A stretch of DNA of 64,000 bases from Brevundimonas sp. GTDB lineage: Bacteria > Pseudomonadota > Alphaproteobacteria > Caulobacterales > Caulobacteraceae. The stretch is from contig NZ_JAHBYB010000005.1 of NCBI RefSeq assembly GCF_019636155.1, positions 1-64,000 of the forward strand, written 5' to 3'. Made by a program: the position numbers and the translations under genes. Positions 1 through 8,189 of this stretch are shown in pieces (position 1 is the first letter of the stretch; each line of letters opens with the position of its first letter). The notes beneath the pieces are model-generated. The model was not told where the DNA came from, did not search any database, and worked only from the letters and a program-made list of their open reading frames with translations.

Positions 1-1
1 G

Positions 2-997
2 TCGCACCCGAGCCAGGTCCTGGCCGTGGGCGACACGGTCAAGGTGCAGATCGTCAAGATCAACCCGGACACCCAGCGCATCAGCCTGGGCATGAAGCAG
101 CTGCAGTCGGACCCGTGGGACGGCGTGGAAGCCAAATATCCGGTCGGCGCCAAATACACGGGCCGCATCACCAACATCACCGACTACGGCGCCTTCGTGG
201 AGCTGGAAGCCGGGGTCGAGGGCCTGGTGCACGTCTCGGAAATGTCGTGGACCAAGAAGAACGTCCACCCGGGCAAGATCGTCTCCACCTCGCAGGAAGT
301 GGACGTGGTCGTGCTGGACGTCGACAGCTCCAAGCGCCGCATCTCGCTGGGCCTGAAGCAGGCCCAGGACAATCCGTGGGACGCCTTCGTGGCCAACCAC
401 CCGGTCGGCTCGACCGTCGAGGGCGAGGTCAAGAACGCCACCGAGTTCGGTCTGTTCATCGGCCTGGACAACGACATCGACGGCATGGTGCACCTGTCGG
501 ACCTGGACTGGAACGTCTCGGGCGAGGAAGCCATCCAGCGCTATCGCAAGGGCGAGACCGTCAAGGCCAAGGTGCTGGACGTCGACATCGAGAAGGAACG
601 CGTCTCGCTGGGCATCAAGCAGCTGGGCGGCGACCCGATGGAGGGCGACACCTACAAGAAGGGCCAGCAGATCACCGTCACCGTCAGCGCGGTTGAGACC
701 GGCGGCATCGAGGTCAAGTTCGGCGAGGACGACGCCCCGGTGTCGGCCTTCATCCGCAAGTCGGACCTGTCGCGCGACCGCAACGAGCAGCGCACCGAGC
801 GTTTCGCCGTGGGCGACCGCGTCGACGCCATGATCACCGCCGTGGACAAGGCCACCCGCCGCGTCTCGGTCTCGATCAAGGCCCTGGAGATGAAGGACGA
901 GCAGGAGGCCATCGAACAGTTCGGGTCGTCGGACTCGGGCGCCTCTCTGGGCGACATCCTGGGCGCCGCCCTGCGCGAAAAGGCCGGCAAGGAGTAA
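2..997 (+). CDS. rpsA: 30S ribosomal protein S1 (5'-truncated by window edge)
   Basis: Binds mRNA on the 30S subunit and helps initiate translation. The reading frame is open from base 2, so the gene begins outside the window. What is visible is the end of one S1 (OB-fold) repeat followed by three more, each with the usual pattern of a YxGxxTGRI-like strand, a GAFVEL/GLFIGL core, a GLVHVSEM/GMVHLSDL strand and a closing RRISLGLKQ segment. The third visible repeat is divergent, as is normal for the C-terminal repeats of S1. A strong terminator lies about 120 bp downstream, and ihfB follows, which is a common alphaproteobacterial order. Identification is from repeat structure and context. Confidence 0.97.
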   Translation, partial: SHPSQVLAVGDTVKVQIVKINPDTQRISLGMKQLQSDPWDGVEAKYPVGAKYTGRITNITDYGAFVELEAGVEGLVHVSEMSWTKKNVHPGKIVSTSQEVDVVVLDVDSSKRRISLGLKQAQDNPWDAFVANHPVGSTVEGEVKNATEFGLFIGLDNDIDGMVHLSDLDWNVSGEEAIQRYRKGETVKAKVLDVDIEKERVSLGIKQLGGDPMEGDTYKKGQQITVTVSAVETGGIEVKFGEDDAPVSAFIRKSDLSRDRNEQRTERFAVGDRVDAMITAVDKATRRVSVSIKALEMKDEQEAIEQFGSSDSGASLGDILGAALREKAGKE

Positions 998-1042
998 ATC
1001 CCCGGCCTCGCCCCGAGCCGCGAGACGCCGCGCGTCGAGCGT

Positions 1043-1108
1043 CGAGCGTCAGGGCGAACAACATGCCCTCAAGCAGCAAGCGACCGCGTCGCGAGCGGTA
1101 GGGCAGAC
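1043..1108. repeat. Intergenic repeat, family A (single copy)
   Basis: A GC-rich stretch between rpsA and its terminator with the pattern GAGCGTCAGGGC ... ATGCCCTCAAGCAGC ... GCGAGCGGTAGGGC. The AGGGC and GCCCT blocks can pair. The same ordered blocks recur in the gluQ-csp intergenic space at 12281-12394, so this is a dispersed intergenic repeat and not chance. It has no open frame with coding features. Confidence 0.6.
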
Positions 1109-1118
1109 CAGAATGAGG

Positions 1119-1147
1119 GCGGCCGGAGCGATCCGGCCGCTCTTTTT
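1119..1147 (+). terminator. Intrinsic terminator after rpsA
   Basis: Perfect 9-bp GC-rich stem (GCGGCCGGA / TCCGGCCGC, 1119-1127 and 1132-1140) with a four-base loop, followed by TCTTTTTT. This is a standard Rho-independent terminator for the rpsA transcript. It separates rpsA from ihfB, which therefore needs its own promoter in 1148-1310, where no clear promoter boxes were recognised. Confidence 0.9.
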
Positions 1148-1310
1148 TCGCCCCGAGTCGGGCCGGTCGGCGGGAATTGGCGGCAATTATCGTGATGAAT
1201 CCGACATCGGGGGCCTTTTTCGCGCGGCAAGCGACCGCTAGGGTGGCGCCGCGGCCGAGATGACGGCCGCGCCTCGGGGCTGCGGTCCGGTAGAAGGCGG
1301 GGGCCTTTGA

Positions 1311-1601
1311 ATGATCAAGTCTGAGTTGATTGAGAAGCTGGCGGCCGAGAACACCCACCTGACCCACGCCGAGGTCGAGCGGGTGGTCAATATCGTGCTG
1401 GGCCAGATGACCCAGGCCCTGGCCGACGGCGGCCGGGTCGAGCTGCGGGGCTTCGGCGCCTTTTCGGTGCGGTCGCGCCCGGCGCGCCTGGGCCGCAATC
1501 CGCGCACGGGCGAGACGGTGGACGTCCCGGCCAAGTCGGTGCCCTTCTTCAAGAGCGGCAAGGAGCTGCGCGAGCGGCTGAACGCCTCCGGAGACGCCTG
1601 A
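1311..1601 (+). CDS. ihfB: Integration host factor subunit beta
   Basis: Nucleoid-associated DNA-bending protein that pairs with IhfA. The 96 residues match the usual family length (about 94-100). They show the HU/IHF fold: N-terminal helices (residues 1-38), the VELRGFGAF strand turn, and the DNA-intercalating arm RNPRTGE (about residues 63-69) followed by [15 protein letters not shown]. The gene follows rpsA, as in many Proteobacteria, and mscL begins 2 bp after its stop, so the two are probably cotranscribed. IHF is also a typical host factor for tyrosine integrases such as the one at 17141. Confidence 0.96.
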   Translation: MIKSELIEKLAAENTHLTHAEVERVVNIVLGQMTQALADGGRVELRGFGAFSVRSRPARLGRNPRTGETVDVPAKSVPFFKSGKELRERLNASGDA

Positions 1602-1603
1602 GC

Positions 1604-2020
1604 ATGGGGCTGCTGACCGAATTCCGCGAGTTCGCGGCGCGCGGCAATGTCGTGGACCTGGCGGTCGGCGTCATCATCGGCGCCTCGTTCGGCAAGATCG
1701 TCACCAGCCTGGTCGAACAGGTGGTGATGCCGCCGGTCGGCCTGCTGCTGGGCCGGGTGGACTTCTCGAACCTGGAATGGGTGCTGGTCCCGGAAAACCC
1801 GGCCACGGAGGCGATCGAGAAGGTGTCGATCCAGTACGGCGCCTTCATCAACACCGTGATCCAGTTCCTGATCGTGGCCTGGGTGGTGTTTCTGATGGTC
1901 AAGCTGATCAACAAGATGCGCCGCGAACAGGCGGCCGAGCCCGAAGCGGCCGCCCCGACGCCGACCGAGGCCCTGCTGGCCGAGATCCGCGACGAGCTGA
2001 AGGCCCGGCCGCGCGGCTGA
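1604..2020 (+). CDS. mscL: Large-conductance mechanosensitive channel
   Basis: Homopentameric inner-membrane channel that opens under membrane tension and releases solutes on osmotic downshock. The 138 residues match MscL length. The N-terminal amphipathic segment (LLTEFREFAARGN) leads into TM1 (VVDLAVGVIIGASFGKIVTSL), there is a periplasmic loop, then TM2 (FINTVIQFLIVAWVVFLMVKLIN), and a charged cytoplasmic helix ends the protein. The start codon lies 2 bp after the ihfB stop, so translation may be coupled. Confidence 0.97.
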   Translation: MGLLTEFREFAARGNVVDLAVGVIIGASFGKIVTSLVEQVVMPPVGLLLGRVDFSNLEWVLVPENPATEAIEKVSIQYGAFINTVIQFLIVAWVVFLMVKLINKMRREQAAEPEAAAPTPTEALLAEIRDELKARPRG

Positions 2021-2048
2021 AGCGGCCTTAGGGTCCGTATTCAATACC

Positions 2049-2175
2049 GCTCATCCCCGCGAAAGCGGGGACCCAGTGTTTTGGGCGATCCGGCTTTTGC
2101 AGGCGCCCGATGACGTTCATCCCCGGCGCACTGCCTCGCAAAAGGACTGGGTCCCCGCTTTCGCGGGGATGAGCG
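2049..2175. repeat. REP-like inverted repeat element (about 127 bp)
   Basis: Two long arms in inverted orientation: 2049-2078 carries TCATCCCCGCGAAAGCGGGG followed by ACCCAGT, and 2146-2174 carries the reverse complement. Each arm is itself a small hairpin (CCCCGC/GCGGGG around AAAG). The spacer (about 65 bp) is unique. Such paired extragenic palindromes are widespread in GC-rich alphaproteobacteria. The element sits between the converging mscL and GNAT-like genes. Confidence 0.85.
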
Positions 2176-2223
2176 GAGGATATGGGATGATTGATTTCGC
2201 TAAGCTTTAATTGAATCCGGGCC

Positions 2224-3384
2224 CTAGCCGCTGACCGGCGACTTGTCGCGCCAGCCCAGGGGCCGGCTGGCGGCCTCGAGGATGCGGCGCCGGGCCCTGG
2301 CGGCCGGCGGCTCGCGCAGGCAGACCGCATAGTCGCCGTCATAGGGGGTGGGCGACCACAGGTCGGGATCGGGCGCATCCGAAGCGAAGCGCACATGGCA
2401 ATGACCCCAGCCGCCTTCGCGCCGCGCGCGCGCGGCCAGCGGCCCCAGCTGTTCCAGCAGGCGCGGCGACACCATCTGCAGCCTGACCTTGGCCGCGCCC
2501 AGGCGGCGGGCGTTGCCGATCAGGGCCCGCGTCAGGGCGGGAACGGCCTCGGCCTCTCCGTCCAGGGCGATCAGGTCCAGCACCTCCACCACCGGCGGGT
2601 CGATGATCGACCCCTTGGCGACCGTCGCCAGGGCCATCCCGGTGATGGCCGAACCGCGCCAGAAGGCCAGGATCAGCGGCGCGCGCCGAAGGTCGGGGTC
2701 TTCCAGGCGCCAGCGCAGCATGGCCGGGCTTCGATCCGCCACCAGCCGCCCCTGTGAGACCAGGGCCTGCCAGAAGGCGGCATAGGCCGACCGGTCGCCC
2801 AGGTCGGCCAGGCGCGTCACCGCCCCGTCCAGCCTGAGATCCGGCGTCCGGTCCAGCCGGGGGTTCATCAGCCGCTCACCCCGCCCATCGGCCAGCCGCG
2901 GCCGGGCCCGGATGGCCGCACGCCAGGCGCGGCCTTCGAGGCAGGCCAGGGGATCGACGGTCCAGGACAGTTTGAGGGAATGGGTTTGCGGCCAGGCCTG
3001 CATGCCGTGGCGGGCGTAGAGCGGGGCCGAGCGCGGGTTGGCGTTGAAGGTCCAGGCGGCGAACAGACCGGGCTGGTCCAGCAGGGCCCTGACCAGATGA
3101 CGGCTGCGCCCCCTCTGGTCCGGCGGCACGATCAGGTTGAAACCGGTCGCCCCGAACAGCATCCGGTCGCCCAGGCGGAACCGCTGCAGCCAGTTGCCCA
3201 GACAGGCGGCGGGCCGGTCCTCGGCGTCGGCCACGACCCAGCCCAGGGGCGCCTTCGCTTCCATCAGGGCGGGATTGGCCGCCGCCCAGCGCCAGCCGGC
3301 CGCGCTGCGGGCGGCCCAGCCCACACCGGCGTGCAGATCCGCGACGGCCGGGGCGTCGCCGATGACAAGGGGTCTGACGGGCAT
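2224..3384 (-). CDS. GNAT-like acetyltransferase-fold protein, function unknown
   Basis: A 386-residue soluble protein. The N-terminal half has a GNAT-like order: MPVRPLVIGDAPAVADLHAG start, a VVADAEDRPAACLGN strand, a PPDQRGRSRHLVRALL segment resembling the acetyl-CoA pyrophosphate loop, then NPRSAPLYARHGM. The C-terminal half looks like a second degenerate copy. The start at 3384 is chosen over an upstream in-frame codon at 3429 because GGAG lies 5 nt upstream of it and the protein then begins like a GNAT domain. It stands alone on the minus strand, divergent from the permease. Substrate unknown. Confidence 0.6.
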   Translation of the reverse strand: MPVRPLVIGDAPAVADLHAGVGWAARSAAGWRWAAANPALMEAKAPLGWVVADAEDRPAACLGNWLQRFRLGDRMLFGATGFNLIVPPDQRGRSRHLVRALLDQPGLFAAWTFNANPRSAPLYARHGMQAWPQTHSLKLSWTVDPLACLEGRAWRAAIRARPRLADGRGERLMNPRLDRTPDLRLDGAVTRLADLGDRSAYAAFWQALVSQGRLVADRSPAMLRWRLEDPDLRRAPLILAFWRGSAITGMALATVAKGSIIDPPVVEVLDLIALDGEAEAVPALTRALIGNARRLGAAKVRLQMVSPRLLEQLGPLAARARREGGWGHCHVRFASDAPDPDLWSPTPYDGDYAVCLREPPAARARRRILEAASRPLGWRDKSPVSG

Positions 3385-3527
3385 GGTCACTCCGTTCCGG
3401 AACGGGACAATCCCCCTGCCCCGATGCAAGCTCCGATCCTGGCCGGGATCCTGGCCGGGCGGCGCGAGAGGCGCATTCCCGACTCGCCCGAAACCGGGTA
3501 TCCAGGGGGACTTCGGGGGAGCAGCAA

Positions 3528-4844
3528 ATGAAGCTGGACGGAAGGCTGCACTGGGGGCTGGCGGCCCTCGTGGTCGCCGGCAACATGATCGGGTCGGGCG
3601 TCTATATGCTGCCCGTGGCCCTGGCGTCGACCGGCAGCTCCAGCCTGATCGGCTGGGTCATCGCGGGCTTCGGCGCGGTCAGCCTGGCCCTGGTCTTCGC
3701 GGCCCTGGGACGCACCCTGCCGGAGGCCGACGGCCTTCCGGGGTTCGCCGAGAGCGGCCTGGGCCGGTTCTTTGGGTTCCAGACCACCCTGGCCTTCTGG
3801 GCCGCGGCCCTGGTCGGCAATGTCGCCATCGCCGTGGCCGCGACCGGCTATCTGTCCTTCTTCTTCCCGGTGCTGAAGACGCCGGTGGGGGCGACCCTGT
3901 CCAACCTGGCCCTGATCTGGCTGGTGACGGGAGCCTATATACTGGGGGTGCGGACGGCGGCGCGGCTGGCGGCGGTGACCCTGGTCATCGGCCTGGCGCC
4001 GATCGTGGTGGCCATCTTCGCCGGCGCCGGGGCCTTCGACCCCGAGGTCTTCCGTGCGTCATGGAGCCCGTCGGGCGAACCCCTGGTCAAGAGCCTGCCC
4101 GCCTCGCTGGTGGTGATCTTCTGGGCCTTCCTGGGGGTCGAAAGCGCCGCCGTCCTGTCCCAGCGCGTGCGCGATCCGTCGCGCGACGTGGGCCGGGCCT
4201 CGGTGGCCGGGGTGATCCTGGCCACCGTCATCTATGTCGCCGCATCGGCCGCCGTCTTCGGGGTGATCCCGGCCTCGGTCCTGGCCCAGTCCTCCAGCCC
4301 CTATGCCGACCTGATCGCGCGGGTGTTCGGGGCCTCGATCGCCGGGGTCGCGGCGGCCTGCGCGGTGATCAAGGCCACCGGCACCCTGGGCGGCTGGGTC
4401 ATGATGGCCGGAGAGACCGCCCGCGCCGGGGCCCGCCAGGGCTATCTGCCCAGGGGATTCGGACAGGGCGACCGCACCACCCGCGCCACCCCCCTGCTGG
4501 GCGGGGCCGTCATGTCCATCGTCGCCCTGCTGTCGAGCCAGGCCAGCCTGGGCGACCAGTTCGGTTTCCTGATCGGGGTCACCTCGGTCCTGACCCTGGC
4601 GGTCTATGCCGTCTGCTGCGTCAGCCTGCTGCGCCGGGCGACGACGGTCGGGGACATGGCCATCGCCGTGGTCGGACTGATGTTCGCCATCGCCGCCGTC
4701 GCGGCCGCGGCGCCCAACTATATCGTGCCGACCTTGATCTTCGTGGTGGTCGTCGGCCTGGCCTGGGCGGTCTGGATCCGGGGGCGGCCCGCGCCGGGCG
4801 AGGCGGTCCAGGACGACCCCGCCGAGGCCGCCCCGGAATCCTAG
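3528..4844 (+). CDS. APC-family amino acid permease (AdiC/PotE-like)
   Basis: A 438-residue integral membrane protein with about twelve hydrophobic segments. The signature of the amino acid-polyamine-organocation family is at the start: the unwound TM1 motif GNMIGSGVY (about residues 18-26). The GVES segment in TM6 and the KATGTLGGWVMMAGETARAGA region resemble the AdiC/PotE antiporter branch. A GGGGGAG ribosome-binding site lies just upstream of ATG 3528. It probably exchanges or imports an amino acid or polyamine; the substrate cannot be read from the sequence. Confidence 0.85.
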   Translation: MKLDGRLHWGLAALVVAGNMIGSGVYMLPVALASTGSSSLIGWVIAGFGAVSLALVFAALGRTLPEADGLPGFAESGLGRFFGFQTTLAFWAAALVGNVAIAVAATGYLSFFFPVLKTPVGATLSNLALIWLVTGAYILGVRTAARLAAVTLVIGLAPIVVAIFAGAGAFDPEVFRASWSPSGEPLVKSLPASLVVIFWAFLGVESAAVLSQRVRDPSRDVGRASVAGVILATVIYVAASAAVFGVIPASVLAQSSSPYADLIARVFGASIAGVAAACAVIKATGTLGGWVMMAGETARAGARQGYLPRGFGQGDRTTRATPLLGGAVMSIVALLSSQASLGDQFGFLIGVTSVLTLAVYAVCCVSLLRRATTVGDMAIAVVGLMFAIAAVAAAAPNYIVPTLIFVVVVGLAWAVWIRGRPAPGEAVQDDPAEAAPES

Positions 4845-4851
4845 AGCGAAA

Positions 4852-4885
4852 TCGGTTCAGCTGGACGCAGATCCAACTGAACCGA
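4852..4885. terminator. Hairpin between convergent genes (candidate bidirectional terminator)
   Basis: A 14-bp stem, TCGGTTCAGCTGGA (4852-4865) against TCCAACTGAACCGA (4872-4885), with one G-T type pair and a six-base loop. It sits 7 bp after the permease stop and 15 bp before the hydrolase stop. It lacks a long T-run on either strand, so termination is inferred from position and stem strength. Confidence 0.65.
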
Positions 4886-4900
4886 AAATGGTCTGGCGGC

Positions 4901-5839
4901 TCAGGGAGCCAGGAAGGCGTCCACCGCCCGGGCGAAGGCCTGGGGCTGGTCCATCATGATGAAATGCCGCGTGCCGTCGATACGGACCAGGCGCACACCC
5001 GGCAGGTCGGCATATTGCGACGACCACATGGCGTCGGCCATGGCCGCCGGGGCGCCGCCATCGGCATCGGAGGCGTAGAGGGCGGTGACCGGGGTGGTCA
5101 TGCCCGCCAGCAGCGGCCGCATGTCGGTGGTCATCACGTCCCGCATGGCCGAGGCCAGGGCGTGCCGGTCGGTGGCCAGGGACCAGTCCACGATCCGGGC
5201 GCGGTCGTCGGCGCCCTTGGCCATGCCTGTCGCCGTCTGGCGCTGGCCAGCCAGGAAGTCGGCCTCGGACGAGGACAGGACGATGGAGGCCATGCTGTCG
5301 GCCGCCGGGCGCAGGCTGTCGGCCGTGGCCGTCGGCCCCATCAGGGCGCCGAAGAAGGGCAGGCTGTCGACGCTGAGCAGCCGGTCGACCTGGTCCGGAT
5401 GCTGCTGGGCCAGCATCAGGCCGGTCAGGGCGCCCATGGAATGGCCGATCACGGCGGGGCGGCCCGAGGTCTGCTCGGCGACATAACGGCTGAGTTCGTC
5501 GACCATGGGCTGCATGAAGGCGCCGTCGCCATGGGTCCAGGGTTCGCCGGCGAAGCCCGCCAGCTGGACCAGATGGACCCGGTGCGTGGCCTTCAGCCGG
5601 TCGGCCTCGGCCCGCCAGACTTCGCGCGACGAAGCCAGGCCGGGGATCAGGATGACGTCAGGCCCTTGTCCGACCACCTCGACCGACAGACGGTCGGAAG
5701 TGAAGGCGGGGCTGGCCTGGACGGCAGGGCTTTCGGCGCGCACGGCGCCGGCCGCGCCGCCCACGACCAGGGCGGCGGCCGAGGCCAGGAACAGGGCGCG
5801 CAGGACCGGATGGCCCGCGGAGGGAAGGTGGTTCAGCAT
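4901..5839 (-). CDS. Secreted alpha/beta hydrolase
   Basis: A 312-residue alpha/beta hydrolase with an N-terminal export signal (ALFLASAAALVVGGAAGAVRA, cleavage likely after residue 35). Catalytic residues are readable: nucleophile Ser134 in GHSMGAL, an acidic residue in the YASDAD loop (Asp258 or 260), and His292 in GTRHFIMMDQP. The oxyanion region is LIPGLASS. It likely hydrolyses an ester or amide in the periplasm; substrate unknown. The sequence just upstream of the start shares a 20-bp motif with the promoter of the neighbouring membrane-protein/XRE pair, suggesting shared control. Confidence 0.85.
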   Translation of the reverse strand: MLNHLPSAGHPVLRALFLASAAALVVGGAAGAVRAESPAVQASPAFTSDRLSVEVVGQGPDVILIPGLASSREVWRAEADRLKATHRVHLVQLAGFAGEPWTHGDGAFMQPMVDELSRYVAEQTSGRPAVIGHSMGALTGLMLAQQHPDQVDRLLSVDSLPFFGALMGPTATADSLRPAADSMASIVLSSSEADFLAGQRQTATGMAKGADDRARIVDWSLATDRHALASAMRDVMTTDMRPLLAGMTTPVTALYASDADGGAPAAMADAMWSSQYADLPGVRLVRIDGTRHFIMMDQPQAFARAVDAFLAP

Positions 5840-5853
5840 GGGAGTCTCTCTAA

Positions 5854-5873
5854 TGTAAGGTTATCCTGACGTG
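5854..5873. promoter_or_regulatory. Candidate operator upstream of the hydrolase gene
   Basis: TGTAAGG-TTAT-CCTGAC-GTG lies 15 bp upstream of the hydrolase start. It matches TGTAAGG-ACAA-CCTGAC-ATG at 6490-6509 in front of the membrane protein/XRE operon, with only the central four bases and one later base differing. The AGG-N4-CCT core is an inverted repeat. The natural candidate regulator is the 65-residue XRE protein encoded between the two sites. Confidence 0.5.
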
Positions 5874-5877
5874 ACGG

Positions 5878-6075
5878 TCAGGCGTGGGGGTTGTCGAAAA
5901 TCTCTTCCACCGGTCGGGCGAAGATCGCGGCGATGCGATAGGCCAGGTCCAGGGAGGGATCGTGCTTTTCGGTCTCCAGGGCGTTGACCGCCTGGCGCGA
6001 CACGCCCAGCCGATCGCCCAGTTCCTGCTGCGTCCAGCCGGCCTCGGCCCGCAGCACCTTCAGACGGTTCCGCAT
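5878..6075 (-). CDS. Small XRE-family transcriptional regulator
   Basis: A 65-residue helix-turn-helix protein of the XRE/Cro type (MRNRLKVLRAEAGWTQQELGDRLGVSRQAVNALE...), close to the short YozG/Cro-like regulators that are just one HTH domain. Helix 2-turn-helix 3 is TQQELGDRLGVSRQAVNALE (about residues 15-34). The start overlaps the stop of the upstream membrane protein by one base (TGATG), so the two are an operon. This arrangement, a short HTH with a small membrane protein, is common; the regulator probably controls its own operon through the sites at 6490-6544. Confidence 0.88.
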   Translation of the reverse strand: MRNRLKVLRAEAGWTQQELGDRLGVSRQAVNALETEKHDPSLDLAYRIAAIFARPVEEIFDNPHA

Positions 6076-6476
6076 CAGCGCGTCGTCCGGATCAGGGGGG
6101 TGACCACCCCGAACAGGGCCCAGAACAGCGGATAGATCATCCAGGCCGGGACGTGGGGCGCGTCGCCATAGCTTTCCATAAAGCCCCAGGCGGTGGCCAG
6201 GGCCATGGCCAGGCCCGAGGCGACGATGAACCGTTTGGCCATCAGGGCGCGCATGAACTCGTCGCTGTCGTTCATCAGGGCCAGGGTGGCCCAGATCTGA
6301 CCCGCCACCGGGGCGGCGACGACCAGGCCCAGGGCCAGGCCGCCGACGCGGCCGATGTCGTCGAAGGCGCCGAAGATGGCCGCGACATTGATGGCCGTAT
6401 AGCCGGTCATGAAGGCGGCGGTTCGGGCGAGATATTTCTTGTGGGCGCTGGTCCCACGGGCGGAAGCCATTTCCAT
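6075..6476 (-). CDS. Small multi-pass membrane protein, partner of the XRE regulator
   Basis: A 133-residue protein with four hydrophobic segments (TAFMTGYTAINVAAIFGAF, LALGLVVAAPVAGQIWATLAL, FIVASGLAMALATAWGFM, IYPLFWALFGVVTPLI). The start at 6476 is chosen because AAGGAG lies 6 nt upstream; the in-frame codon at 6500 has no such site. It is translated just ahead of the XRE regulator with a one-base overlap. Function unknown; it may sense or carry a signal for the regulator, but nothing in the sequence proves this. Confidence 0.75.
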   Translation of the reverse strand: MEMASARGTSAHKKYLARTAAFMTGYTAINVAAIFGAFDDIGRVGGLALGLVVAAPVAGQIWATLALMNDSDEFMRALMAKRFIVASGLAMALATAWGFMESYGDAPHVPAWMIYPLFWALFGVVTPLIRTTR

Positions 6477-6489
6477 GTCGATCTCCTTG

Positions 6490-6544
6490 TGTAAGGACAA
6501 CCTGACATGGCCAATATGTCATGTCAACCTGACAAAATGTAAGG
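6490..6544. promoter_or_regulatory. Operator cluster upstream of the membrane protein/XRE operon
   Basis: CAACCTGACA occurs twice as a perfect direct repeat (6498-6507 and 6525-6534, period 27). TGTAAGG occurs at 6490 and 6538. The minus strand contains TTGACA at 6527-6522, a possible -35 box inside the cluster, though no good -10 follows. The layout fits an autoregulatory operator bound by the XRE protein of the operon. Confidence 0.5.
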
Positions 6545-6602
6545 CCATGATGACAGGTCGACGCCCCTTTGCCGGCAAGGGCGAGGGCCCTATCCTGAGG
6601 TC

Positions 6603-7538
6603 ATGCCCGCCGCGCCCCGCATCGCCGCCGCCAGCCTGTTCCGCCCCGAGGACTGGGCGCCGTTCCAGCGGCGCTCGGCCTGGATCGGGCCGCTGCTGGT
6701 GCTGCATTGCTGGGCCGCCATCGTCGCGGCGGTGGTGGTGGGCGTGGTCTGGCCCTGGTTGATCCCCCTGTCGATCATGATCGTCGGCACGCGCCAGCTG
6801 GGCCTGGCCATACTGATGCATGAGGCGGCGCACGGCGGCCTGTCGCCCAATCCGCGCCTGAACGATTTTCTGGGTCACTGGCTGTGCGCCGTGCCGGTGG
6901 GGGCCAGCCTGGCCGCCTATCGCCCCTATCACCTGTCGCACCACAAATACGCCCAGCAGGCGGAAGACCCCGACCTGCCGCTGTCGGCGCCGTTTCCGGT
7001 GACGCGGGCCTCGTTGCGGCGCAAGCTGGTGCGCGACCTGACGGGCCAGACCTTCTTCAAGCAGAGGGTGCTGTTCGCCCTGAAGGCTTTCCGCGACGCC
7101 CGCGACGAGGACCTGGCCGAGGGGGCCGTGGTCACCGGAAAATCGGTCGCGCCCTTCCTGCTGGTCAACGCCGGCCTGTTGGCGACCTGCGCCCTTATGG
7201 GGGCCTGGTGGGCGTGGTTCGTGCTGTGGCTGCTGCCGATGGCGACCTGGTTCCCGATGGTGACGCGGATCCGCAACATCGCCGAACACGCCTGCGTCGA
7301 AGGCTCGAGCGACGACGCCTTCCGCGCCGCCCGCACCACGCGCGCGAACTGGCTGGCGCGGGCCTTTATCGCCCCCTACTGGGTCAATTTCCACGCCGAG
7401 CATCACCTGTTCATGCACGTCCCCTGCTGGCGCCTGCCTGACCTGCATCGCGCCCTGCACGCCCGGCCCGAGGGGGCGCGGATGGAGGTGGCGGACGGCT
7501 ACGCCCAGGTGCTGAAGACGGCGACCGCGCGGGCATGA
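6603..7538 (+). CDS. Membrane fatty acid desaturase
   Basis: Membrane di-iron desaturase of 311 residues. The three histidine boxes are present: HEAAH (73-77), HLSHH (110-114) and HAEHH near residue 266, with paired hydrophobic segments between them. It would insert a double bond in acyl chains or a carotenoid/lipid substrate using O2 and an electron donor; the exact substrate is not readable. GAGG lies just upstream of the ATG. The next gene overlaps by 4 bp (ATGA), so the two are translationally coupled. Confidence 0.9.
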   Translation: MPAAPRIAAASLFRPEDWAPFQRRSAWIGPLLVLHCWAAIVAAVVVGVVWPWLIPLSIMIVGTRQLGLAILMHEAAHGGLSPNPRLNDFLGHWLCAVPVGASLAAYRPYHLSHHKYAQQAEDPDLPLSAPFPVTRASLRRKLVRDLTGQTFFKQRVLFALKAFRDARDEDLAEGAVVTGKSVAPFLLVNAGLLATCALMGAWWAWFVLWLLPMATWFPMVTRIRNIAEHACVEGSSDDAFRAARTTRANWLARAFIAPYWVNFHAEHHLFMHVPCWRLPDLHRALHARPEGARMEVADGYAQVLKTATARA

Positions 7539-8182
7539 CGATCAAGGATCCGGCGGCCTTCATCGTCGCCAACACCCGGCTTCAACCCGTGCCCCATGCG
7601 CCGGAAATCTCGCTGTGGCTGGCGGACGAGGTGACGCCGATCTGGCGGCTGACGGAGGAGGAGCTGGGCCGAATGGGCCTGCCGCCGCCCTTCTGGGCCT
7701 TCGCCTGGGCGGGGGGACAGGCGCTGGCGCGGTGGCTGCTGGACAACCCGGATGAGGTGCGGGGCAAGACGGTGGTGGATTTCGCGGCCGGGTCGGGCCT
7801 GGTCGGGATCGCGGCGATGAAGGCCGGTGCGGCGCGGGTGCTGTGCGCCGACATCGACCCCTTCTGCGGGGCGGCCGTGTCCCTGAACACGGCGGCCAAC
7901 GGCGTCGCGGCCGACTTTACCCCGCGTGACCTGCTGGAGGCGCCGCCGCCGCCAGTGGACGTGATCTGCGCCGGGGACGTCTGTTACGAACGGCCGATGG
8001 CCGACCGGGTGCTGGACTGGCTGGCCCAGGCCAGGGCGGCCGGGACGCGGGTTCTGATCGGCGATCCGGGCCGCACCTATTTCCCGCGCGAAGGCCTGAC
8101 CTTCCTGGCCGAATACCGGGTCCCGACGACACGGGAGCTGGAGGACCAGGAGATCAAGCGCTCGGCGGTCTGGGCGCTTTAG
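7535..8182 (+). CDS. Class I SAM-dependent methyltransferase, ETF-beta lysine methyltransferase-like
   Basis: A 215-residue Rossmann-fold methyltransferase. Motif I is VVDFAAGSGLVGIAA (about residues 75-89), followed by the acidic ADID that binds the SAM ribose. The post-I motif AGDVCYE resembles the AGDxxYE/D motif of the METTL20 (ETFB-KMT) protein lysine methyltransferase family, and the N-terminal PPPFWAFAWAGGQALARWLL is also typical of that group. Likely target: the electron transfer flavoprotein beta subunit, an inference from family only. It overlaps the desaturase by 4 bp. Confidence 0.8.
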   Translation: MTIKDPAAFIVANTRLQPVPHAPEISLWLADEVTPIWRLTEEELGRMGLPPPFWAFAWAGGQALARWLLDNPDEVRGKTVVDFAAGSGLVGIAAMKAGAARVLCADIDPFCGAAVSLNTAANGVAADFTPRDLLEAPPPPVDVICAGDVCYERPMADRVLDWLAQARAAGTRVLIGDPGRTYFPREGLTFLAEYRVPTTRELEDQEIKRSAVWAL

Positions 8183-8189
8183 GCCGCCG

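Noticed and set aside
2028-2396. Open frame containing PRESGDPVLL and AFAGMSG
   Set aside because: It is the translation of the REP-like inverted repeat, a frequent false gene in alphaproteobacteria.
3137-5869. A 910-residue plus-strand frame
   Set aside because: It runs antisense to the GNAT-like gene, over the permease in another frame, and antisense to the hydrolase; Gly/Arg/Pro-rich with no domain.
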